Assembly (NCBI GenBank): GCA_012513425.1
Contig: JAAZCF010000053.1
Span: 1-7,103 of the forward strand
DNA: 7,103 nt
Direction: 5' to 3'
Source: Bacteroidales bacterium
Lineage (GTDB): Bacteria; Bacteroidota; Bacteroidia; Bacteroidales; UBA932
The notes beneath the pieces were generated by a model, which did not search any database, was not told where the DNA came from, and was given only the letters and a program-made list of their open reading frames with translations. The position numbers and the translations under genes are program-made. This document shows positions 1 through 4,975 of this stretch, piece by piece (the first letter of the stretch is position 1; each line of letters opens with the position of its first letter).

Positions 1-1
1 A

Positions 2-127
2 GACAAAGAATCTCTTTGCCACTTAGGTCATCCCGGTTTATACCCTTGTGGTGAAGGTGCCGGTTATGCGGGGGGTATCGTTTCCAGCGCTCTGGATGGT
101 ATTGCAGTCGTTGAGAAAATCCGCTAA
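2..127 (+). CDS. FAD-dependent dehydrogenase, C-terminal end only (partial)
   Basis: The frame is open from the window edge to TAA at 125-127 and encodes the last 41 residues of a protein whose body lies outside the window. The peptide contains YPCGEGAGYAGGI followed by SALDG, the glycine-rich C-terminal FAD-contacting segment I associate with the uncharacterised FAD-dependent dehydrogenases of COG2509 (NAD(P)/FAD-dependent oxidoreductases, usually over 500 residues). In that family this loop closes over the flavin and the final helix ends the protein, so the C-terminus looks intact. Substrate and physiological role are unknown. The gene runs tail to tail into birA with 2 bp between the stops. 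No terminator hairpin is visible after the stop. The family call is from recalled motif similarity; the fragment is too short to exclude a related flavoprotein. Confidence 0.75.
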   Translation, partial: DKESLCHLGHPGLYPCGEGAGYAGGIVSSALDGIAVVEKIR

Positions 128-129
128 TA

Positions 130-843
130 TTAAATTACATACTTGATTTCTTTGAAAGCAAAGGATTTGTCCCCTTCGTTCGTTTCAATGATGATTCGTG
201 CACAAGCATCAACGCCTTTGATTGTACCTTCAAAAGATTTATTGGTGGCACAATGAATGAAAGTGCTCTTTTTCCCCAAACGATATAACTTGGAAATGTA
301 ATTGGATTCAGTTGATGAATTTCTTTCATCATATTCCATAAAGATGAAATGAAGCATCTCTTTTAACTCATCTCTTACGGCATAATCAATGTCAGTCAAA
401 GTAGATAATGAGATGGGGTTGTTAGCATCTGAGAAAAAATATTTTTGATTGAGATTGAAGCCGATGCCGATAATACTACAGATGAGCCTACCGCCATTCA
501 CAGTATTTTCAATCAAAATGCCGCAGATCTTATTATCACCAACATATATATCATTTGGCCATTTAATGGTGGCATCGACACCCTTGCTTTTTAAATAAGC
601 AACAATGCCAAGAGCAACAGCTTGCGATATAATAAATTGATGCTCCGCCAAAATGTCAGTTGGCTTGATTAATATTGAAAAGAGTAAATTCTGACCTTCA
701 GCACTTTCCCAATTATTCTCTCTTTGACCCTTGCCTGAAGTCTGAAATTCAGCAGCATAGACAGTTTTATTTGATAGATTTTCTTTGTCCTCAAATAGAC
801 TTTTATTAGTTGACCCAATTGTTTTAAACCATAATATTTTCAT
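130..843 (-). CDS. birA: Biotin--[acetyl-CoA-carboxylase] ligase, monofunctional
   Basis: A 237-residue cytoplasmic enzyme predicted to activate biotin with ATP to biotinyl-5'-AMP and transfer it to the lysine of biotin carboxyl carrier proteins. Visible motifs are GSTN at 10-13, the biotin-adenylate loop GKGQRENNW at 37-45, GQNLLFS at 50-56, the catalytic KWPND at 94-98 (Lys94 corresponds to E. coli Lys183), CGILIE at 107-112 and GIGFNLNQ at 126-133. A small C-terminal SH3-like domain follows from about 185. There is no N-terminal helix-turn-helix domain, so this is the class that does not act as the biotin-operon repressor. The loop differs from E. coli GRGRRGR at several positions, including Glu42 where Gly is usual. 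The ATG at 841-843 begins directly with the conserved 'F.TIGSTN' core, supporting this start. It is transcribed away from rsfS and converges on the dehydrogenase. Confidence 0.93.
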   Translation of the reverse strand: MKILWFKTIGSTNKSLFEDKENLSNKTVYAAEFQTSGKGQRENNWESAEGQNLLFSILIKPTDILAEHQFIISQAVALGIVAYLKSKGVDATIKWPNDIYVGDNKICGILIENTVNGGRLICSIIGIGFNLNQKYFFSDANNPISLSTLTDIDYAVRDELKEMLHFIFMEYDERNSSTESNYISKLYRLGKKSTFIHCATNKSFEGTIKGVDACARIIIETNEGDKSFAFKEIKYVI

Positions 844-874
844 ATCTTTACCAATTAAAATTTTTGGCCGAATA

Positions 875-893
875 TTTGCTCGCTTTGAGCAAA
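875..893. repeat. Inverted repeat in the birA/rsfS divergent region
   Basis: TTTGCTC at 875-881 and GAGCAAA at 887-893 are perfect 7-bp arms around a 5-bp spacer (GCTTT). The repeat lies in the only untranscribed gap upstream of the rsfS-ftsH-cdsA-psd run and covers part of the birA -7 element. On the plus strand, TCGCTTTG at 880-887 is a 7-of-8 match to the -7 consensus and could serve rsfS with a leader of about 14 nt, but no -33 element supports it. The repeat could be a regulator binding site or simply the by-product of two face-to-face promoter elements sharing TTTG. Confidence 0.45.
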
Positions 894-897
894 GTTA
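890..897 (-). promoter_or_regulatory. Candidate birA -7 promoter element
   Basis: Read on the minus strand this is TAACTTTG, an exact match to the Bacteroidota sigma-ABfr -7 consensus TAnnTTTG. It predicts a transcription start near 885 and a birA leader of roughly 40 nt. About 20 bp upstream, inside the rsfS coding region, there is a T-rich run (CTTTTTT) but no clean TTTG -33 element, so the promoter is only half supported by sequence. The element overlaps the right arm of the inverted repeat at 875-893. Confidence 0.5.
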
Positions 898-906
898 CTA
901 AATAAT

Positions 907-1254
907 ATGGAAGATAAAAAAGAATTGGAAATCATCGCTGAGGCGATGTTAGAAAGAAAAGCTCAGAATGTTGTCAGCCTTGATTTTTCCTCAATTGACA
1001 CAGCTATTTCAGATTATTTTATTGTATGTAACGCTGACAGCACTACTCAAGTGGCGGCAATATGCGATAATATAGAAGACAAAATGTACGATAATGGCAT
1101 CAAAACCTTGCGTCAACAAGGTCGTGAAAATGCCTTTTGGGTAATTCTAGACTATGGTAACATAGTAGTACACATTTTCAAAACTGAATATAGGGATTTT
1201 TATAGATTAGAGGATTTATGGGCTGACGCAACCAAGACTAATTACAATGAGTAA
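907..1254 (+). CDS. rsfS: Ribosome silencing factor RsfS
   Basis: A 115-residue protein of the RsfS/Iojap/DUF143 family, close to the usual family length. Family members bind ribosomal protein uL14 and block joining of the 30S and 50S subunits, lowering translation in starvation or stationary phase. Diagnostic segments are ISDYFIVCNADSTTQV at about 34-49, FWVILDYGNIVVHIF at about 77-91, and the C-terminal R.FYRLEDLW.DA at about 95-107. The ATG at 907 has no Shine-Dalgarno sequence, only an AT-rich stretch, as is common in this phylum. It is the first gene of a probable four-gene transcript. Its last eight bases (ATGAGTAA, 1247-1254) contain the ftsH start, implying translational coupling. Genetic linkage of rsfS with ftsH in Bacteroidota is known to me from memory, not checked here. 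Confidence 0.93.
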   Translation: MEDKKELEIIAEAMLERKAQNVVSLDFSSIDTAISDYFIVCNADSTTQVAAICDNIEDKMYDNGIKTLRQQGRENAFWVILDYGNIVVHIFKTEYRDFYRLEDLWADATKTNYNE

Positions 1255-3463
1255 AGAGCAAGATAAAAAGGTAAATATCAAGATAGGAAATATCTTGATT
1301 TACATAATTCTGATAGGCGTTCTTATTTTCATGTGGCAGACCAGCAGTCACAGCGATCCTATAAAAAAAGAATGGCTTTCTTTGTCAGAAACCATACTTC
1401 CAAGTGGAGATGTTGAAAAAGTCATTTATATCAGAAATCAAAATAGAGCAGAAGTCTATTTGAAAGAGAATGCGATTAGCAAATATCGCAATCAATTTGG
1501 CGGAGAGGATCCTGTCACGGGTCCTCAGTTTTACTTTTTAGTGTCAAGCAGTTTTGACGTAGAAAAAGAGTTTGCCCAATTGCTTGAATCAATGCCGGAA
1601 CAGTCTAGATTTGAATTGGTTACAGAAGAAAAAAACAACAACTTTTTGAGGGTAATTGATTGGTTGCTATTCCCGTTATTACTCCTTTTCATGTGGCTTA
1701 TTATTTTCCGCCCAATGCGTAATATGGGTGGAGGTGGTGCCCCCAATGGTGTTTTCAATGTTGGAAAATCTCAAGCCAAAATCTACGATAAAAACACCAC
1801 TAACCAGAAAGTAACATTCAAAGATGTGGCAGGTCTTGAGGAAGCAAAAGTTGAAATTATGGAGATTGTGGATTTTCTTCGCAATCAACAGAAATATACA
1901 GCCCTTGGTGGAAAAATACAAAAAGGAGCATTGCTGGTAGGCCCTCCAGGTACTGGAAAAACCTTGTTGGCAAAAGCGGTTGCCGGAGAAGCTGATGTGC
2001 CTTTCTTTTCAATGTCAGGCTCCGATTTTGTGGAGATGTTTGTTGGTGTTGGAGCCTCTAGAGTTAGAGATTTGTTCCGACAAGCCAAAGAAAAGGCGCC
2101 ATGCATAGTATTTATTGATGAAATAGATGCAGTGGGCAGGGCACGTAGTAAAAATGTTGGTTTTTCATCGAATGACGAAAGAGAAAATACATTAAACCAA
2201 CTTCTTACAGAAATGGACGGTTTTGGCTCAAATTCCGGAGTTATAATACTTGCTGCCACCAACCGTGCTGATGTATTGGACAAGGCACTTTTGAGAGCCG
2301 GACGTTTTGATCGACAAATTAATGTCGATCTGCCTGAGCTCAAAGAGCGTTTGGCAATTTTCAAAGTTCATTCAAACAATTTGAAGTTGGCTGATGGTTT
2401 CAATATCGATTTCTTGGCAAAGCAAACGCCTGGCTTTTCTGGGGCTGATATTGCAAATGTATGTAATGAGGCCGCTTTGATTGCAGCTCGCCATCGAAAA
2501 GCAGCAATAGACAAACAAGATTTCTTAGATGCCATAGACCGAATTGTCGGTGGCCTTGAAAGAAAGAGTAAAATAATCTCAGTTCAAGAAAAGAACACTA
2601 TTGCTCATCATGAGGCAGGTCACGCTACTGTCAGTTGGATGCTTCCAAATGCAAATCCTCTTTTGAAAGTAACAATAATCCCTCGTGGACAGGCTCTTGG
2701 AGCTGCGTGGTATCTTCCTGATGAAAAGCAATTGACAACAAAAGAGCAGATGCTTGATGAAATGGCCTCAACAATGGCAGGTCGCGTGGCAGAAGAAATG
2801 CACACCGGACATATTTCAACAGGAGCACTTAATGATTTGGAAAAGTTAACCAAACAAGCTTATGCTATGGTTTCTTATTTTGGAATGAGTGACAATGTTG
2901 GCAATATTTCGTTCTATGACTCTACTGGAAGGCAAGAGATGTCTTTTGGAAAGCCATATAGCGAAACAACTGCAGAACTCATTGATAAAGAAGTGAAGAA
3001 CATTATAGGTGAGGCTGAAAAAAGAGCTAAGACAATTCTTGAAGAGAATAAAGAAGGATACGAGAAATTGGCAGCCTTACTCTTGGAAAAAGAAGTTATT
3101 TTCTCTGAAGATTTGGAAAATATTTTTGGTCCTCGCAAAGGTGGAGTTAATCCAAATACTCTTTTGCTGGATGATGCTAATGCCGAAGTGGTAAATCCTC
3201 TAATTGAAGAGCTTGCTAAGCCTGAAAATAAATCAAAAGCGCAAGTCCTTGAATCTAAAGAGTCGGCAGATCAAAACTCTGAACCAGCAGCGTCAGTGGC
3301 TGAACTCGAATCAGTAAAGGAACCTAAGTCCGTGGCTGAATCAGAATTAAAGCCAAAAAATACTAGAAAGCCAAAGGAATCTAAAGAGACAAAGGAGCAG
3401 AAAGAGCAAAAGGACACTAAAGAAACCAATGAAAAAAAAGAAACTGACGATACTTTGTTTTAG
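1247..3463 (+). CDS. ftsH: ATP-dependent zinc metalloprotease FtsH
   Basis: A 738-residue inner-membrane AAA+ protease that extracts and degrades membrane and short-lived cytosolic proteins. Order of parts: transmembrane helix at about 14-30, periplasmic domain at about 31-135, second helix at about 136-154, a Gly-rich linker near 160-166, then the AAA+ module with Walker A GPPGTGKT (232-239), pore loop FVG (265-267), Walker B FIDEID (289-294) and the second region of homology ATNRADVLDKALLRAGRFDR with arginine fingers at 350 and 353. The M41 protease has HEAGH (455-459) and the probable third zinc ligand Asp530 in STGALND. All key residues are present. The tail from about 655 is a low-complexity, Lys/Glu-rich extension. 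The start overlaps the rsfS stop by 8 nt; cdsA follows after 15 nt in the same reading frame. The length is somewhat above the common 640-700 because of the tail. Confidence 0.97.
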   Translation: MSKEQDKKVNIKIGNILIYIILIGVLIFMWQTSSHSDPIKKEWLSLSETILPSGDVEKVIYIRNQNRAEVYLKENAISKYRNQFGGEDPVTGPQFYFLVSSSFDVEKEFAQLLESMPEQSRFELVTEEKNNNFLRVIDWLLFPLLLLFMWLIIFRPMRNMGGGGAPNGVFNVGKSQAKIYDKNTTNQKVTFKDVAGLEEAKVEIMEIVDFLRNQQKYTALGGKIQKGALLVGPPGTGKTLLAKAVAGEADVPFFSMSGSDFVEMFVGVGASRVRDLFRQAKEKAPCIVFIDEIDAVGRARSKNVGFSSNDERENTLNQLLTEMDGFGSNSGVIILAATNRADVLDKALLRAGRFDRQINVDLPELKERLAIFKVHSNNLKLADGFNIDFLAKQTPGFSGADIANVCNEAALIAARHRKAAIDKQDFLDAIDRIVGGLERKSKIISVQEKNTIAHHEAGHATVSWMLPNANPLLKVTIIPRGQALGAAWYLPDEKQLTTKEQMLDEMASTMAGRVAEEMHTGHISTGALNDLEKLTKQAYAMVSYFGMSDNVGNISFYDSTGRQEMSFGKPYSETTAELIDKEVKNIIGEAEKRAKTILEENKEGYEKLAALLLEKEVIFSEDLENIFGPRKGGVNPNTLLLDDANAEVVNPLIEELAKPENKSKAQVLESKESADQNSEPAASVAELESVKEPKSVAESELKPKNTRKPKESKETKEQKEQKDTKETNEKKETDDTLF
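1505..1539 (+). other. Hairpin followed by T-rich tract inside ftsH
   Basis: GAGGATCC (1505-1512) pairs with GGGTCCTC (1519-1526) around a six-base loop, giving an 8-bp stem with one T-G wobble. It is followed on the sense strand by AG and then TTTTACTTTTT (1529-1539). The shape resembles an intrinsic terminator placed about 260 nt into ftsH. It also encodes part of the periplasmic domain (residues about 86-98), so the T-rich part may simply reflect Phe/Tyr/Leu codons. Function is unproven. Confidence 0.3.
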
Positions 3464-3478
3464 CATTTGCACGAAGCT

Positions 3479-4315
3479 ATGAAAAAAAAACTTTCACAAA
3501 GAATAATTGCCGGGGCTTTGATGGTGTTGATTTTTCTAACTTCATTGCTTCATCCCATAGCATTTATGGCAGTAATAACCTTTGCTATGATTGTGATGCA
3601 TCTGGAGTATTTTAATATGTCTCTTGGAAAAGGGACATATTGTTTGGAAAAAGCATTATCAATTATCGCTTCTTTGTGTTTGTTTTATGTGGCTTTTTCA
3701 ATTTTGGCTTTTTCTTTAGAAATCAAATGGTTGTACATCTGTGTGCTTCCTTTTTTAGCTTTGAATATTGCAATAGTTTTGAATAAAGATGAGAGAGGTT
3801 CTCATTCTTATGCTGAACATTTTATTTTTCCAATTGTCTATATAGGAGCTTCCTCTACAATTTCTTCTCTGTTATTATTTAATTCACAAGGAAATTTTTC
3901 CCCGCTTTTATTTATTTCTATTTTCGTGATGATATGGATGAGTGATATTGGGGCCTATGTTTTGGGAATGACGTTTGGCCAAAAAGAAAATAGTAAGAAA
4001 TTGTGTCCGAATATTTCACCAAAAAAATCATGGTGTGGAGTATGGGGTGATTTGTTGTTTACTCTCTTAGCTGCCTTTGCTTTGCAATATTTTGGTATGG
4101 TCAATTTTCCATATATCCATTTGGTTGTTATCTCATTGATCGTGGTAGTATTCGGAATTTTTGGTGATCTATTTGAATCTCTTATTAAACGTCGTTACTC
4201 CATAAAAGACTCCGGTACAATAATGCCAGGTCATGGTGGTTTATTAGATAGATTTGATGGAGCCTTGTTTGTATTGCCTGCAGTTTTTGTCTATATTAAA
4301 CTTTTTACTATTTAA
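3479..4315 (+). CDS. cdsA: Phosphatidate cytidylyltransferase (CDP-diacylglycerol synthase)
   Basis: A 278-residue polytopic membrane enzyme predicted to convert phosphatidic acid and CTP to CDP-diacylglycerol, the branch point for all phospholipid head groups. About eight hydrophobic segments can be seen, from residue 9 to 277. The C-terminal family signature is present at 234-260: S..KR, then KDSG at 243-246, then PGHGGLLDRFD at 250-260, with Met249 where Ile/Leu/Phe is usual. The MSDIGAY segment (154-160) carries the conserved mid-protein Asp. The ATG at 3479 is chosen because it gives the typical MKKKLSQR(I/T) N-terminus; a TTG four codons upstream is possible but adds residues the family lacks. 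An A9 run follows the ATG. It lies 15 nt after ftsH and 6 nt before psd, clearly in the same transcript, supplying the precursor of the pathway that Psd finishes. Confidence 0.95.
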   Translation: MKKKLSQRIIAGALMVLIFLTSLLHPIAFMAVITFAMIVMHLEYFNMSLGKGTYCLEKALSIIASLCLFYVAFSILAFSLEIKWLYICVLPFLALNIAIVLNKDERGSHSYAEHFIFPIVYIGASSTISSLLLFNSQGNFSPLLFISIFVMIWMSDIGAYVLGMTFGQKENSKKLCPNISPKKSWCGVWGDLLFTLLAAFALQYFGMVNFPYIHLVVISLIVVVFGIFGDLFESLIKRRYSIKDSGTIMPGHGGLLDRFDGALFVLPAVFVYIKLFTI

Positions 4316-4321
4316 TTGGTT

Positions 4322-4975
4322 ATGAAGATACATGAAGAAGTCGGAAAATTGGTGCTAGTGTCATTTATTGTTAGCATAGCAATCGTTTTGTTGTGCTGGA
4401 TGTTTTGTGACATTATAGTCATAAATATAATTGCTTCTTTATTGGCTGTTTATTTTCAAATTTTTGTGACATTGTTTTTTAGAGTGCCGAACAGAATTGT
4501 AATTACAAATCCCAATGTGGTATTATCTCCCGGAGATGGTAATGTTGTGGCGATTGAAGAGGTGGATGCTGTGGAGTATTTTAATGACCGACGTATAAGA
4601 GTTTCAGTTTTCATGACTTTCTTCAATATTCATATTAATTGGTATCCTATCAGTGGAATTATTAAATATGTAAGATACTATCCTGGAGAAAAGCTGTTTG
4701 CTATGTATGCCAAGAGTTCTGATAAAAATGAACATAGTACCATAGTCATTGAAAATAAAAAAGGTAAAGAAATTATGTTTCGCCAAATTGCGGGTATTAT
4801 CGCACGTCGAATTATCTGTAATGCAAAAGAAGGCGACCTCTGCACACAAGGAGCAGAGGTCGGTCTTATTAAATTGGGCTCTCGCGTTGATATCTTTTTG
4901 CCTTTAGATGCCAAATTATTGGTACAAAAAGGTGATTTAGTGAGGGGCCAGTTGACTCGAATTGCAGAAATCTAG
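4322..4975 (+). CDS. psd: Phosphatidylserine decarboxylase, short (PSD-A-like) form
   Basis: A 217-residue membrane-associated proenzyme predicted to decarboxylate phosphatidylserine to phosphatidylethanolamine. Two hydrophobic stretches (about 9-29 and 31-53) anchor the N-terminus. Motifs are SPGDG at 69-73 (Asp72), FNIHINWYPISG at 101-112 (His104), AGIIARRI at 158-165, and GLIKLGSRVDIFLP at 181-194. Self-cleavage is expected between Gly186 and Ser187, giving a beta chain of 186 residues and an alpha chain of 31 residues carrying the pyruvoyl group. This is the ~215-residue class, not the ~320-residue E. coli class. The ATG at 4322 is preferred; a TTG directly after the cdsA stop (4316) would add only two residues. 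No pssA follows: the next gene is convergent and the two stop codons overlap at CTAG. A 10-bp-arm hairpin lies in codons 171-180. Confidence 0.94.
   Translation: MKIHEEVGKLVLVSFIVSIAIVLLCWMFCDIIVINIIASLLAVYFQIFVTLFFRVPNRIVITNPNVVLSPGDGNVVAIEEVDAVEYFNDRRIRVSVFMTFFNIHINWYPISGIIKYVRYYPGEKLFAMYAKSSDKNEHSTIVIENKKGKEIMFRQIAGIIARRIICNAKEGDLCTQGAEVGLIKLGSRVDIFLPLDAKLLVQKGDLVRGQLTRIAEI
4824..4862 (-). terminator. Candidate intrinsic terminator for the aminotransferase, antisense within psd
   Basis: CGACCTCTGC (4834-4843) and GCAGAGGTCG (4853-4862) are perfect 10-bp arms with a 9-nt loop, unusually GC-rich for this gene. On the minus strand the stem is followed by CC and then TTCTTTT (4825-4831), a plausible though imperfect U-tract. 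It lies about 110 nt beyond the aminotransferase stop. On the plus strand the following bases (GTCTTATTAAA) are much less terminator-like, so the minus-strand reading is preferred. The hairpin itself is certain; its role is inferred. Confidence 0.45.

Noticed and set aside
40..78. ATACCC/GGGTAT inverted repeat near the end of the dehydrogenase gene as a birA terminator
   Set aside because: Six-base arms with a loop of about 27 nt and no T-run on the minus strand afterwards; too weak to call.
1885..2364. 159-codon open frame on the minus strand opposite the FtsH AAA+ domain
   Set aside because: It is wholly antisense to the most conserved part of ftsH, the peptide resembles no family I know, and codon bias of the sense gene explains the absence of stops.
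3467..3478. TTG start at 3467 extending CdsA by four residues
   Set aside because: The ATG at 3479 followed by Lys-rich MKKKLSQR fits the family; the TTG lacks any ribosome-binding support.
4678..4914. Open frames on the minus strand across psd
   Set aside because: Two overlapping minus-strand frames give no recognisable protein and are shadows of psd.
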